The notes: a model not told the origin generated them from the letters alone. 64,000 nucleotides of DNA from Thalassospira sp. (GCF_030690045.1 NZ_JAUYHK010000016.1:62001-126000); one strand, 5' to 3'. Counted from the first letter of the stretch, positions 44,702 through 55,000 are shown. Numbers and translations are program-made.

Positions 44702-45067
44702 TCAGACAGTCCCATGCGAAACATGCCCGGCGCAATCGACACATAACGGCGTTGCCGGGTCAAATTCCAGCCGTTTCTTTTCAATTGCCTCGCCGCAATT
44801 ATGGCAATAACCGTAACCGTCATTCTCCATCCGCAACAGGGTTTGTTCGATCCGCGCCAGTTCGACATGACGGCGGCGTTCCTGTTCCAGATGCATTTCC
44901 TGATCCTGAAGGGCATCGACCCGCGACAGCCGCCCAACCGCCTGCTGGTCCAGTTCGACGGGTTTGCGCATGTCTTTTGACCCGTTGGACAATTTCAACA
45001 GCGTGTCGCGCCGTTCTTCAAGCTGATGGCGCAGGGCGGCAATATCAATATCAGTGCGGCGGCTCAT
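44702..45067 (-). CDS. DksA/TraR family C4 zinc-finger protein
   Basis: A 121-residue transcription-related protein with a coiled-coil N-terminal part and a C-terminal four-cysteine zinc finger (Cys88, Cys91, Cys109, Cys112 in YGYCHNCGEAI and PLCVDCAGH). DksA-type proteins bind in the secondary channel of RNA polymerase and tune transcription with ppGpp. The coiled-coil tip differs from canonical DksA, so this is a paralogue rather than the main DksA. GAGGA precedes the ATG. DksA-like genes often occur among flagellar genes in Rhodospirillales, but no flagellar gene is recognised here. Confidence 0.88.
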   Translation of the reverse strand: MSRRTDIDIAALRHQLEERRDTLLKLSNGSKDMRKPVELDQQAVGRLSRVDALQDQEMHLEQERRRHVELARIEQTLLRMENDGYGYCHNCGEAIEKKRLEFDPATPLCVDCAGHVSHGTV

Positions 45068-45117
45068 GGCGGATCCTCGTTACGGCTGCGGTGTTTTCAG
45101 GCAGGCCGGCAACAGGA

Positions 45118-45342
45118 TCAATCCTGATGCAGCCAGTTTCTGATCACCCGCAAGGCTTCTTCGGGGGCGGCATCGACAAGTTTGGCCGCCATTGTGGCAG
45201 TGCGCCGGTCAATACGTCCTTCAACCTGTGCCAGACTGATACCATCCTGTCCGCCATCGGATATTTCCGCCGTCCCCGGATGACTACCCGGCACATAACG
45301 CGGAAAAGGCGGTTTGGGTTTTTCACCGCGGGGATGCGGCAT
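45118..45342 (-). CDS. Small hypothetical protein
   Basis: A protein of about 74 residues (MPHPRGEKPKPPFPRYVPG start) with a proline-rich basic N-terminus and a helical C-terminus ending PEEALRVIRNWLHQD. That ending resembles the C-terminal motif of flagellar M-ring FliF, which binds FliG, but the match is only by eye and very short. A GTG 9 codons earlier is an alternative start without a ribosome binding site. It precedes the DksA-like gene by 50 bases on the same strand. Confidence 0.55.
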   Translation of the reverse strand: MPHPRGEKPKPPFPRYVPGSHPGTAEISDGGQDGISLAQVEGRIDRRTATMAAKLVDAAPEEALRVIRNWLHQD

Positions 45343-45439
45343 GGTCCGGATTCCGTCTGACAGGGGCACAAGATAATATTGTCACCCCCGAAGACCGGAA
45401 AGAGCAAGGGAAATCGCCTGCCTTGCCAGATATGTGATC

Positions 45440-46657
45440 CTATGCCCCGCAATCACCACATGCCGCAACCAGCTTTTCCATCGCCGCCTTGGCCTCGTCA
45501 TCATCAAGATGGTTCTGTTTCATATTTGCCTGGATTTTACAGCACAGGGCCGGACCATCGGGGAAATCCTGATCGGTCCAGAACCGTTTTGATGTTTCAA
45601 AATATCCGGCCTCGTCCAGAAACGAGACACCGTAATAATAAGCCGCGCCAACCGAATTATAAAAAGTCGGATCATCGACAAAACCACCATCTGCGGTCAT
45701 CGAGCATGTCAGACACCAGTTCAGCACAAGGTCAAGGTCATCGCGGGCCTGTGCCTGCAAATCATCCGTCACCTGATCCCAGCCCAGGGCGAATATCTTG
45801 GTCACATCGTAATTGTTGTGATTATTGAAATCGCCATTGTGTTGCCAGCCAAACGGATAAGCCTGATCCCGGATCAAAATCGTCGTGGCAAAAATGGCGG
45901 GCCATTGGGCAACCTTGCCATGCTGATAGGAAATATTATGAAAGGTCAGGCTCAGATCCGGGCTTTGCAGAACCGGCCCCTCCTGTGTGGCAAACCAGCC
46001 GCCCCAATAACCGGTTTCGGTATTTTGCCAAGCCTCCAGCCATGATTTATAGGCCGCGATATAATCATCGCCCAAATCAAAACCGGTGACATATTTGCGG
46101 AAATAATCCCGGATTTCGCTTTTAAAGCACATTTGCGACAAGGCCGCCGTGACGGCACCCAGGGCATCGCGCCGGTCCAGTCCATCCTGATAAATCTGCG
46201 ATGTCTTGTGATCTTCCAGCCATGCCAGCATATCGGGAATGGTGCCAATCGGTGCCAGAAAAGTCAGGGGATAGCAGGGCGCGATATTTTGATCTGCCAG
46301 CGTATTGACGGCATCAATCATCGCATCGACCTTCAGGAACCATTGATCATAACAAGGCCCCCACGATCCATCGGCGGCAACCTGTTGTTCGGCCCATGCC
46401 TGATCGGGATGACCCAGCGACTCGCGCAGAAGATCAAGCCTCTTTTCCACAGCAAGCCAGTCGGCAGTATAAAGAATCAGCCATTTGCATTCGATCATGT
46501 TCTGATCCGATGCCGCCATGCTGTTGCCTGTCTGCTGGATCGCAATCAGTTTTTCCTCAAACGGGGCCAGCAGATCGAGATATTTTGCTTTCTTCGCCGG
46601 ATAATCGGCGTCATATTCAGAAAACTGCATAATAATCAGACGATTAAAATCGATCAT
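45440..46657 (-). CDS. Unrecognised 405-residue protein, possibly an alpha-toroid enzyme
   Basis: No family recognised. The protein has no signal peptide or membrane helix. It is rich in Trp, Tyr and Asp, with repeated elements such as ADGSWGPCYDQWF, NTETGYWGGWFATQEG, HNNYDVTKIFALGWDQV and ADGGFVDDPTFYNSVGAAYYYG. Such aromatic and Asp-Gly repeats between helices are reminiscent of alpha/alpha-toroid folds (terpene cyclase, glycosidase or lyase type), which is an inference only. There are several cysteines, including a CGDCGA end that could bind metal. The ATG at 46657 is preceded by AGGTGG; the frame extends 10 codons further without support. It is divergent from the solute-binding protein gene. 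Confidence 0.65.
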   Translation of the reverse strand: MIDFNRLIIMQFSEYDADYPAKKAKYLDLLAPFEEKLIAIQQTGNSMAASDQNMIECKWLILYTADWLAVEKRLDLLRESLGHPDQAWAEQQVAADGSWGPCYDQWFLKVDAMIDAVNTLADQNIAPCYPLTFLAPIGTIPDMLAWLEDHKTSQIYQDGLDRRDALGAVTAALSQMCFKSEIRDYFRKYVTGFDLGDDYIAAYKSWLEAWQNTETGYWGGWFATQEGPVLQSPDLSLTFHNISYQHGKVAQWPAIFATTILIRDQAYPFGWQHNGDFNNHNNYDVTKIFALGWDQVTDDLQAQARDDLDLVLNWCLTCSMTADGGFVDDPTFYNSVGAAYYYGVSFLDEAGYFETSKRFWTDQDFPDGPALCCKIQANMKQNHLDDDEAKAAMEKLVAACGDCGA

Positions 46658-46715
46658 TGCCCACCTGCCCCCGACATCCTCTTTCAAAAACGATCTTTGA
46701 TCGATGGGTATAGTG

Positions 46716-46730
46716 CTGAAAATATTTCAG
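46716..46730. promoter_or_regulatory. Palindrome in the SBP/unknown-gene control region
   Basis: CTGAAAATATTTCAG is a 6-3-6 perfect palindrome 59 bases upstream of the minus-strand 405-residue gene start and about 150 bases before the solute-binding protein gene. It may be an operator. Confidence 0.35.
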
Positions 46731-46795
46731 ATTGTCCGGATTTTATCGACAACAAGGGCAATTTCATGCCTTCAGAATTTTTCCTTGCAACGCCC

Positions 46796-46820
46796 ATTCC
46801 AAAAACCACCCCTTTGGAAT
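46796..46820. promoter_or_regulatory. Inverted repeat upstream of the solute-binding protein gene
   Basis: ATTCCAAA and TTTGGAAT are perfect 8-base arms with a 9-base spacer, about 58 bases before the GTG start. A further shorter repeat ATACC-7-GGTAT follows at about 46831-46847. These may be regulator sites for the sensing operon. Confidence 0.4.
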
Positions 46821-46878
46821 AGTTGTGCCGATACCGTTTGATGGTATTGTTAATGCCAACCTTGGGGGTCAGTAAAAA

Positions 46879-48783
46879 GTGCGTCGGTTTTTCATCCAAT
46901 CCTGTTGTGTTCTGGTCGGCCTGGCCGCGGTATTTTCCAATGTGAATATCGCCCGGACCGCCGAATTTGGCGAATCCCCGGCCCTTGCCCGACAGGTTGA
47001 AAACGGCACCCTGCCCCCTGCGGCAGAACGGCTGCCCCGCACCCCGATGATTCTGACACCGGTCGAAAAACTGGGCACCTATGGCGGCACCTGGCATATG
47101 GCCCAACGCGCCGATCGCGACCATGCCCTTTTGATCCGGACCATCGGTTACGAACCCTTGCTGCGCTGGACGCCGCAATGGACCGACACCATGCCCAATG
47201 TGGCGATGTCCTATCAAACCAATGAAGATGCCACCGAATTTACGTTCCGGTTGCGCCCCGGCATGCGGTGGTCCGACGGCATGCCGTTTGGGGCCGACGA
47301 TATTGTTTTCTGGTACGAAGACATTCTGAAAAACCCGGATTTAAGCCCGGTTGTCCCGGACTGGCTGACAACCGGCGACAATCTGGTCGAAATCGATAAA
47401 ATCGACGACCAAACGGTGCGGTTCCGCTTTTCGGATCCCTATGGCCTTTTCCCGATGATTCTTGCCCGCCCCGAAGGGGTCGAACCGGTTTCCTATCCGG
47501 CACATTTTCTGAAAAAACTGCTGCCGGAATATAATCCGAATGCCGATGAAGATTCCCGCGAACTTGGCTTTGCCAACTGGCAGGAACGGTTTGTCGCGGT
47601 TTTCGGGCAACCCGGCAATATTGATCATCCGACACGGTGGCAAAACCCTGCTGTCCCCACCCTGAACGCATGGCAACTGACCGGCGTTTACGGCAAGGAT
47701 GATCCGCTGATTGCCACACGCAATCCCTATTACTGGAAAATCGATCCGGCCGGGCGGCAATTGCCCTATATTGATCAGGTTTCCTTCAAACTGGTGCCCG
47801 ACCGGGCCGAAGCCGTGCGGATTGCCATCACCAATGGCGTCAATATGCAAGACCGCCATGTCAGCGACTTTGCCGATGAAATTCTGTCGCGAAATCCCGG
47901 CTTGTCGTCTTTCACCCTGATTGAAAGCGACATGAACAAACTGACATTGTCGCTGAACCTCAATCACCAAAATCCGGAATTGCGCACCCTGTTTGGCGAC
48001 AAGGATTTCCGGATCGCCCTGTCACATGCCATTGACCGCAATGCCATCATTGACCGTTTCATCCCCGGTGCCTTGCCCCATCAGGCCGCCCCACGCCCCG
48101 AAAGCCCGCTTTATCACACCATTCTGGCCCGCCAATATCTGGCCTATGATCCCGGTCTGGCGATGGATGCCCTGGCACGCGCCGGACTAACCGACAAGGA
48201 TTCGGCCGGGTTTTATGTCGATGCGCAAGGAAGGCGGATTTCATTTCATATCGATACCGTCGGATCAAGCCGCTATGACATGCTGGCCGTTGTCGTCGAT
48301 TACTGGCGCGATATCGGTCTGGATGTAACCGCCCGCGATCTGTCGCGTGATGGTTTTTATCAGTTGCGCGAAAAAAACGCCCATGACGCCACCGCATGGG
48401 GCGGCGATGGCGGGCTTGATGGCATGCTGATCCCGATCAATTATCTGCCCGTGTCTGTGGATTCCTGGTTCGCACCGGGCTGGGCAAAATGGTATCTGTC
48501 CCCCGAAAGTCTGGATGCCATCATCCCCCCGGCCCAAGTTCAGGAACAGCTTGCCCTGTATGATCGCCTCAAACGCACCGCGAACAGCACCGAACAAAAT
48601 GAACTTATGCGCGCAATACTCGACATTAGCGTAGATCAGTTTTACGTTATGGGAATCGCGTTGCCACCGAACCGCAAGGGGATTGTGGCAAGGAATTTCA
48701 GGAATGTGCCCAAGGTCATACCGGCAGCGTGGAGCTTTGTTACACCAGCCCCCACCAATCCAAGCCAGTATTACCTTGAATAA
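46879..48783 (+). CDS. Peptide/opine-type extracellular solute-binding protein (SBP_bac_5), orphan
   Basis: A 634-residue precursor with a signal peptide (about residues 1-28, ending in IARTAEF). The mature part matches family 5 solute-binding proteins: IGYEPLLRWTPQWTDTMPNVAMSY, EFTFRLRPGMRWSDGMPFGADDIVFWYED, TRNPYYWKIDPAGRQLPYIDQV, and DFRIALSHAIDRNAIID. It is large even for this family. The start is GTG with GGGGGT some 12 bases upstream. No permease or ATPase genes are near; instead a hybrid histidine kinase follows after 59 bases. That suggests the protein delivers a ligand to the kinase or to a transporter encoded elsewhere. Confidence 0.88.
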   Translation: MRRFFIQSCCVLVGLAAVFSNVNIARTAEFGESPALARQVENGTLPPAAERLPRTPMILTPVEKLGTYGGTWHMAQRADRDHALLIRTIGYEPLLRWTPQWTDTMPNVAMSYQTNEDATEFTFRLRPGMRWSDGMPFGADDIVFWYEDILKNPDLSPVVPDWLTTGDNLVEIDKIDDQTVRFRFSDPYGLFPMILARPEGVEPVSYPAHFLKKLLPEYNPNADEDSRELGFANWQERFVAVFGQPGNIDHPTRWQNPAVPTLNAWQLTGVYGKDDPLIATRNPYYWKIDPAGRQLPYIDQVSFKLVPDRAEAVRIAITNGVNMQDRHVSDFADEILSRNPGLSSFTLIESDMNKLTLSLNLNHQNPELRTLFGDKDFRIALSHAIDRNAIIDRFIPGALPHQAAPRPESPLYHTILARQYLAYDPGLAMDALARAGLTDKDSAGFYVDAQGRRISFHIDTVGSSRYDMLAVVVDYWRDIGLDVTARDLSRDGFYQLREKNAHDATAWGGDGGLDGMLIPINYLPVSVDSWFAPGWAKWYLSPESLDAIIPPAQVQEQLALYDRLKRTANSTEQNELMRAILDISVDQFYVMGIALPPNRKGIVARNFRNVPKVIPAAWSFVTPAPTNPSQYYLE

Positions 48784-48842
48784 AAGCGACAAACGCGGCC
48801 CGTCCCCGGACAGGCTGGCGAGTCATCAGGGCAGAGGGTAAC

Positions 48843-51200
48843 GTGAAGAAACTGTTCGACCGGCTGTTTCGCAGTCTGGCGTTCAAGATTGGCGTCGCAA
48901 TTGTCATTGTCGAAACCATTTTTCTTGGATTGTTCGGCGGCTATTATATCCAGTATTTCGGGGCCGAAATTGACCGGCGGACCTCAGAACAGATCAGTGC
49001 GCCCGGTCGCCTGATTCAGGATGAACAGCTTAAACTTTCCGTCATCAGCGATGCCGGACAGATGAAACGCCTGCTGGGCCCGCATTTGCGGCAGGCCATG
49101 GTGGTTGGCTTTGACGGCACCATCTATCATGCGATGGACCCCAACCAGATCGGCAACAATATCGCGCAAAGCCCGGATATTCCGGGGCACTGGTTTGGTC
49201 CGGCCATTATCGAACCCCATCTGTTCACAGTGGAAGATGCCACTGGCCGCGACATTGTCAGCGTCACCCCTTTGTTCAGCCTGAATGCCAATCAACCCTT
49301 TATGTTTGTCTATCTCAGGGTCTCGACACTGGGCCTCGAAGCCAGTCAGGCACAGATGCAATCGGTGCTGCTGATCGGGTCGATCCTGTGTCTGGTTCTG
49401 ACATCGGGGCTGATCTTTTGGTTCGTGCAATATGCCGTCCTGCACCGCCTGACCACCGCCGCCCGGTTTGTCAGCGACATTCAGTTCGGCAGGCTGGATG
49501 CGCGCCTCAAACCGGCGGGGAATGATGAAATCGGCGCACTGGAACGCGGCCTGAATGCGATGGCCGAAAGCCTTGAACGCCGGACCGAACAACATCAGGT
49601 CGCCCAGGAAGCCTTGCGCGACAGCGAGGAACGCTTCCGCGACTTTACCCTGTCATCGGCCGACTGGTATTGGGAAATGGGCCCCGATTTCCGCATTACC
49701 TTTGCCTCGCACAAATTTTACAAACTGATCGAAGAACTGCACGGCACCCCGCAAGGCCAGAATTTCGGGAATCTTGGCCTGATCGCCAGCGGCGATGAAA
49801 GCTGGGATGCCCTGATGGCCCGGCTGGCGGAACATCAGGCCTTTCAGAATTTCACCTTTTCATGGACCGATCACGACGGCGTGCAATGTCATGGCCGGAT
49901 CAACGGTGTACCGGTCTTTGACATTGATGGCGTTTTCAAGGGATATCGCGGCACCGGCAGCGACACCACCGACCAATACAAGGCCGCCGAAGAACAGCAG
50001 ACCCTTCAGCGGCAGCTTGCCACCTCGCAAAAACTCGAAGCCGTTGGCCAGATGGCGGGCGGGGTCGCACATGAATTCAATAATTGCCTGGCCGGTATTC
50101 TCAGCTTTGCCGAAGTCGCCCGCGCCCGCATCCATGAACCCGAACGGGTCGGCGAATATCTGGATCATGTGATTTCGCTGGGCGAACGTGCAACCAGTGT
50201 CGCCGATCAGCTGTTGATGTTTTCGCGCCGCCGTATTGATCAACCGACCATTGTTCAGGTCGATGCCACCATTTTCGAGATGGAAAAACTGCTTGTCACC
50301 ATGCTCGAACACCGCATCGAACTGAAAATCTGGGCCAATGAACCGCCCTTGTTTACCCGTGTCGATCCAACACAATTATCGGCCTGTATTCTCAATCTGG
50401 CGATCAATGCCCGTGACGCGATGCCTGCGGGTGGCAATTTGCAAATTTCCTGTTATCCAGAAACCGTCCCCGCCGAAGACATCCGCCCCCAGGACGAGGA
50501 CATGGTCTATCCGGCCTGCCCGCCCGGCGATTATGTCGTGATCAGTGTGCAGGATACCGGCACCGGCATTTCACCCGATATTATCGACAATATCTTTGAA
50601 CCCTTCTTTTCAACCAAGGAACCGGGCAAGGGCACCGGCCTTGGCCTGTCGATTGTTCACAGCTGGGTCGAAGAAGCCGGTGGCATCATTGATGTCGCCA
50701 GCATCGAGGGCGAAGGCACCACTTTTTCAATTTACCTGCCGCGCTGTCAGGAAGGGGCCGTGGCATCCCCGATCAGGGACAACGCCCCTTTCCATCCCGG
50801 CAAGGGTGAACGCATCTTGATTATTGATGATGAAGCCGCCCTGCGGACAACCGCCAGCATCATTCTCGAAGATGCCGGTTTTACGGCCCTTACCGCCAAA
50901 AGTTCGGAAGAAGCCCTTGCAATTCTGGCCGCATGTGGCGAAGACGACAAAATCGACGTCCTGCTAAGTGATGTTGTGATGCCGGGCTTAAGCGGCCCGC
51001 AACTGGCAATCGAAGCCCTGCGGCAATATCCGTCTCTGTCGGTGGTTTTTATGTCGGGTTATCCGGCCCGCACGCGCAAGGAACTTGAAAATCTGCTGGG
51101 GCAGTATGTTTTTGTCAAAAAACCTTTCCGCCCGGCGCAACTGCAAAAAGCCATCCAGCAGGCCCTGATCCAGAAAGCCGAAAGACGCACCCCGGTCTGA
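48843..51200 (+). CDS. Hybrid sensor histidine kinase with PAS and receiver domains
   Basis: A 785-residue kinase. TM1 is near residues 13-35, followed by a periplasmic domain of about 140 residues, then TM2 near 178-200. HAMP is at about 203-255 and PAS/PAC at about 265-385 ([22 protein letters not shown]). HisKA carries the phospho-histidine in [15 protein letters not shown] (His410), then HATPase ([43 protein letters not shown]). The C-terminal receiver has Asp710 ([13 protein letters not shown]). There is no output domain, so a separate regulator or phosphotransfer protein is needed. The GTG start is preceded by AGAGGG. It is probably co-transcribed with the solute-binding protein. Confidence 0.93.
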   Translation: MKKLFDRLFRSLAFKIGVAIVIVETIFLGLFGGYYIQYFGAEIDRRTSEQISAPGRLIQDEQLKLSVISDAGQMKRLLGPHLRQAMVVGFDGTIYHAMDPNQIGNNIAQSPDIPGHWFGPAIIEPHLFTVEDATGRDIVSVTPLFSLNANQPFMFVYLRVSTLGLEASQAQMQSVLLIGSILCLVLTSGLIFWFVQYAVLHRLTTAARFVSDIQFGRLDARLKPAGNDEIGALERGLNAMAESLERRTEQHQVAQEALRDSEERFRDFTLSSADWYWEMGPDFRITFASHKFYKLIEELHGTPQGQNFGNLGLIASGDESWDALMARLAEHQAFQNFTFSWTDHDGVQCHGRINGVPVFDIDGVFKGYRGTGSDTTDQYKAAEEQQTLQRQLATSQKLEAVGQMAGGVAHEFNNCLAGILSFAEVARARIHEPERVGEYLDHVISLGERATSVADQLLMFSRRRIDQPTIVQVDATIFEMEKLLVTMLEHRIELKIWANEPPLFTRVDPTQLSACILNLAINARDAMPAGGNLQISCYPETVPAEDIRPQDEDMVYPACPPGDYVVISVQDTGTGISPDIIDNIFEPFFSTKEPGKGTGLGLSIVHSWVEEAGGIIDVASIEGEGTTFSIYLPRCQEGAVASPIRDNAPFHPGKGERILIIDDEAALRTTASIILEDAGFTALTAKSSEEALAILAACGEDDKIDVLLSDVVMPGLSGPQLAIEALRQYPSLSVVFMSGYPARTRKELENLLGQYVFVKKPFRPAQLQKAIQQALIQKAERRTPV

Positions 51201-51201
51201 T

Positions 51202-51256
51202 CACCCACATGTCAGGCCACTTGTGACGATTGTCACTTCCTGACAGGGTGCTTTAT
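51202..51256 (+). terminator. Long interrupted hairpin after the hybrid kinase gene
   Basis: Nested complementary arms: CACCC/GGGTG (51202-51206, 51246-51250), TGTCAGG/CCTGACA (51210-51216, 51239-51245) and GTGAC/GTCAC around GATT in the centre. CTTTATT follows. It begins right after the stop codon and is most simply a terminator, though the internal loops make it longer than usual. Confidence 0.5.
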
Positions 51257-51330
51257 TGTATGGTATGATTGTTTTCCGGGTTCAGATATACCCGCCAGAT
51301 AACGGCCCAGACAAATGGCATGGTGACGAG

Positions 51331-51537
51331 ATGAGCACGATTGACCTGAACGCCGCCCAACAGGCCCTGACAGACCGCATCACCCCGACCAACCGCGAAG
51401 GGATGCCGCTCAGTGCGGCCGGTGCCTCGATGAAAAAGGCAGAAGGCCTGATGCGCACGGTTGCATCGATTGTTACCGAACATCAGCCGCTTGAAACGTC
51501 CGGCCCGCGCGGCACGCGCGTCAATCTTTCCGTCTGA
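51331..51537 (+). CDS. Tiny hypothetical protein
   Basis: A 68-residue protein of unknown function (MSTIDLNAAQQALTDRI start). It has no signal or membrane segment and probably a helical middle (MKKAEGLMRTVASIV). The C-terminus ends GPRGTRVNLSV. The next small gene ends in a similar RRGSYLNILL, so the two may share a C-terminal RG-x-x-(V/L)N tail motif. GACGAG precedes the ATG. A good terminator follows. Confidence 0.55.
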   Translation: MSTIDLNAAQQALTDRITPTNREGMPLSAAGASMKKAEGLMRTVASIVTEHQPLETSGPRGTRVNLSV

Positions 51538-51557
51538 TTTTCCCTCCTGCAACTTTC

Positions 51558-51583
51558 GGGGTGGTCGCTGACCGCCCCTTTTT
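51558..51583 (+). terminator. Rho-independent terminator
   Basis: Nine-pair stem GGGGTGGTC/GACCGCCCC (one G-T pair) with a 3-base loop and five T. It lies 20 bases after the tiny 68-residue gene, which supports that gene being expressed. Confidence 0.85.
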
Positions 51584-51662
51584 GTTATGGCCCTGACAAA
51601 TACCCGGCTGGCTGTTATAATCAATCCCGCATTATCAGATGGGGATGGGGACCAGGCCACAC

Positions 51663-51899
51663 ATGGCACTGAACAATATTGGCCGCACGTCACAAACCGG
51701 ACCGGTGTCCGAACAACAGGCCCGCACCGAACGCGGTCGGGCCGGGGGCGCGGTGCGGTCGCGTGTCAGCGCCAGTTCTGAAATGCCCAGTGCGGATTTC
51801 GATATTCGCGCCCAGCTTGCCCGCCTGCGCAATCTGATCGACAGCGACCAGATCGACCATACCGCCCGGCGTGGCTCCTATCTCAACATTCTGCTGTAA
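51663..51899 (+). CDS. Tiny hypothetical protein
   Basis: A 78-residue protein. The N-terminal half is disordered and Arg/Gly/Ser-rich (RTERGRAGGAVRSRVSASS). The C-terminal half is helical (DFDIRAQLARLRNLIDSDQID) and ends RRGSYLNILL. The layout of a loose N-terminus and C-terminal helix loosely recalls FlgM-type anti-sigma factors, but the sequence match is too weak to name it. AGG is present upstream of the ATG. It ends just before the gltB terminator on the other strand. Confidence 0.5.
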   Translation: MALNNIGRTSQTGPVSEQQARTERGRAGGAVRSRVSASSEMPSADFDIRAQLARLRNLIDSDQIDHTARRGSYLNILL

Positions 51900-51923
51900 C
51901 CGGCATTTTCCAGACAATCCCGA

Positions 51924-51954
51924 CAAAAAAAGAACCCCGTACCGAAGTACGGGG
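51924..51954 (-). terminator. Terminator of the gltBD region
   Basis: On the minus strand an 8-bp perfect stem (CCCCGTAC/GTACGGGG) is closed by a stable TTCG tetraloop and followed by TTCTTTTTTT. It lies 60 bases after the gltB stop. Confidence 0.9.
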
Positions 51955-52013
51955 CCAGTTGGTTTGTCCGGGTGTTTGGACAAGGGAGCTTACGCAAGCT
52001 GCGTGAAAGGGAA

Positions 52014-55000
52014 TCACGCAGTTGCCTGGTCTTCGCTCATCGAGCGAATGGGATGTTCCAGTTTGTCGACGATTTCCTTTGGCACAACCTGCCAGAAGTG
52101 ATCACGTTCGCGGTCCCAGTTATCGAGGATATTGCGGGCGAAACCACTATCGGTTTCGGCGACATGTTCCCCGATCACATTGCGGCAGTGTTCGTCCCAG
52201 TAACTGGTTTCAATACGTTGATACAGAATGGAGCCGTCATTGACGACATTCTCAAAGGTGCCCGTAAGGTCATAGATAAAGGCCATGCCGCCGGTCATGC
52301 CGGCACCAAAGTTTTCACCTACCGCGCCCAGAATGACGGTGGTGCCGCCGGTCATATATTCACAACCGTTGGAGCCACAGCCCTCCACCACCACCGTTGC
52401 GCCGGAATTGCGCACACAGAACCGTTCCCCGGCCTGACCGGCGGCAAACAGCTTGCCCGCCGTCGCGCCATACAGAACCGTATTGCCGATGATGGTGTTT
52501 TCGTTGGTCTTGAGCGGGCTTGAAGGACGCGGACGCACAACGATGGTCCCGCCCGACAAACCTTTGCCGACATAGTCATTGGCATCACCATGCACTTCAA
52601 TCTTGAGGCCCTGCACCGCAAAGGCGCCCAAAGATTGCCCCGCCGATCCGCGCAGCCGGACATGAAGATGGTTGGGCTTCAGGCCGGTCATACCGTATTT
52701 CTGGGTGATCAGGCTGGAAATCCGGGTGCCGATCGCACGCTGCGTATTCTGGATGTTATATTGCAACTGCATTTTTTCGCCGTCTTCCAACAACGCACGG
52801 GCATCCTTGATCATCTGGGCATCAAGGGTGTCGGGCACTTCGTTGCGGCCAACGGTCACGCAATGGCGCGGATGTCCGCCCGCATCGGCCTGGGCCAAAA
52901 GCGGGTTCAGGTCAAGATCCACAAGGTCCTTGGCCCCGCGATGCACCTGTTGCAACAGGTCCGACCGGCCAATCACATCCTGCAAATTGTCATAGCCCAG
53001 TTCGGCAAGGATATCCTTGACCTCTTCGGCCATGAAGGTGAACAGATTGACCAGCTTGTCCGCCGTGCCATTGAATTTGGCGCGCAGGGCCGGGTCCTGG
53101 GTACAGACCCCGACCGGGCAGGTGTTGGAATGGCACTGACGCACCATGATACAGCCCAGCGCAATCAGGGATGCCGTGCCAATGCCAAACTCCTCGGCGC
53201 CCAGCATCGCGCCAATCACCACGTCGCGGCCGGTTTTGAAACCGCCATCGACGCGCAATTTGACCCGGTGACGCAAATTGTTCAGCGTCAGAACCTGATT
53301 GACCTCGGACAGGCCCATTTCCCACGGAATACCGGCATATTTGATCGAGGTTTGCGGACTGGCCCCCGTGCCGCCGTCATAGCCCGAAATCAGGATAACG
53401 TCGGCCTTGGCCTTGGCCACACCCGCCGCAATCGTGCCAACGCCCGACCGCGACACCAGCTTGACACACACCCGGCAGCGCGGATTGATCTGCTTGAGGT
53501 CATAAATCAGCTGGGCCAGATCCTCGATCGAATAAATATCGTGATGCGGCGGCGGCGAAATCAGGGTGACCCCCGGTGTCGCATGACGCAGCTTGGCGAT
53601 TTCAACCGTCACCTTGAAACCGGGCAACTGCCCGCCTTCACCCGGTTTTGCACCCTGGGCGATCTTGATCTGGATTTCTTCGCAATTGTTCAGATATTCC
53701 GCCGTCACCCCAAACCGGCCCGATGCCACCTGTTTGATCGACGAACGGGCATTGTCGCCATTGGCCCGCGGACGGAACCGTTCGCGCGATTCCCCGCCTT
53801 CGCCCGAATTGGATTTCGCCCCGATCCGGTTCATGGCAATCGCCAGTGCCTCGTGCGCCTCGGTCGAAAGCGCCCCGTGCGACATGCCCGGCGTGACAAA
53901 CCGTTTGCGAATTTCGGTGATGCTTTCCACCTGTTCCTGACGGACAGGCTTGCGGTCACTGCGGAAATCCAGAAGATCGCGCAGATGCAACGGTTCGCGC
54001 TGGCGCAAACCTTCGCTGAATTTACGGAACGTATTATACCCGCCGGTCGTCACCGCCGATTGCAACGTATGGATCAGCGGACCGGTCCAGACATGGCGTT
54101 CGCCGCTGCGACGGTATTTGTAAAGACCACCAACCGGCAGGGTCACAACATTGCCGTTAAAGGCGTCCTTGTGCTGCGCAATGGTGCGGCGCTGAATGCC
54201 TTGCAGGCCAATGCCGGAAATCCGCGACGGCATGCCGGGGAAAAATTCCGCCACCAAAGACCGCGACAGGCCGATGCTTTCAAAATTATACCCCCCGCGA
54301 TAGGAACTGATGATCGAAATGCCCATTTTGGACATGATCTTGAGCAATCCCTGATCAATCGCGGCTTTGTAATTCCGCATGATTTCCGCCGTTCCCTTGA
54401 CATTGGGGAACAGACCACGGGCATAACGGTCCAGCAAACCTTCCTGCGCCAGATAAGCATTGACCGTCGTGGCACCCACCCCGATCAGAACCGCAAAATA
54501 ATGCACATCCATGCATTCGGATGACCGGATATTCAGCGAAATATAAGTCCGCAACGAATTCTTGACGAGATAGCTGTGCACGCCGCCCACCGCCAGAACC
54601 ATCGGAATGGCCGCCCGGTCGGTCGAAATGCCTTCATCGGTCAAAATCACATGCAGCGCACCGCCGCGCACGGCTTCTTCGGCTTCCTGCTGGATGCGGG
54701 TAATCGCATCGCGCAAGGCCGTCTTGCCGCCATTGATGTCAAAGGTGGTGTCGATTTCAACGGCGGTCTGGCCCATATAATTGCGCATGGCGGCATATTC
54801 GCCATTGGTCAGAACCGGGCTTTCCAGTTGCAGCAAATCACACTGGCTTTCATCCTCGTCCAGAATGTTGCCAAGGTTGCCCAGCCGGGTTTTCAGGCTC
54901 ATCACCCGCGCTTCGCGCAGACTGTCAATCGCCGGGTTTGTCACCTGCGAGAAATTCTGGCGAAAGAAATGATGCAACCCGCGATACCGGTCCGACAGGA

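Noticed and set aside
51663-51899. FlgM anti-sigma factor
   Set aside because: Only the general layout is similar; the conserved FlgM C-terminal pattern is not clear, so it is left as hypothetical.
52590-54524. 644-codon plus-strand open frame inside gltB
   Set aside because: Antisense to gltB, with low-complexity composition and no domain.
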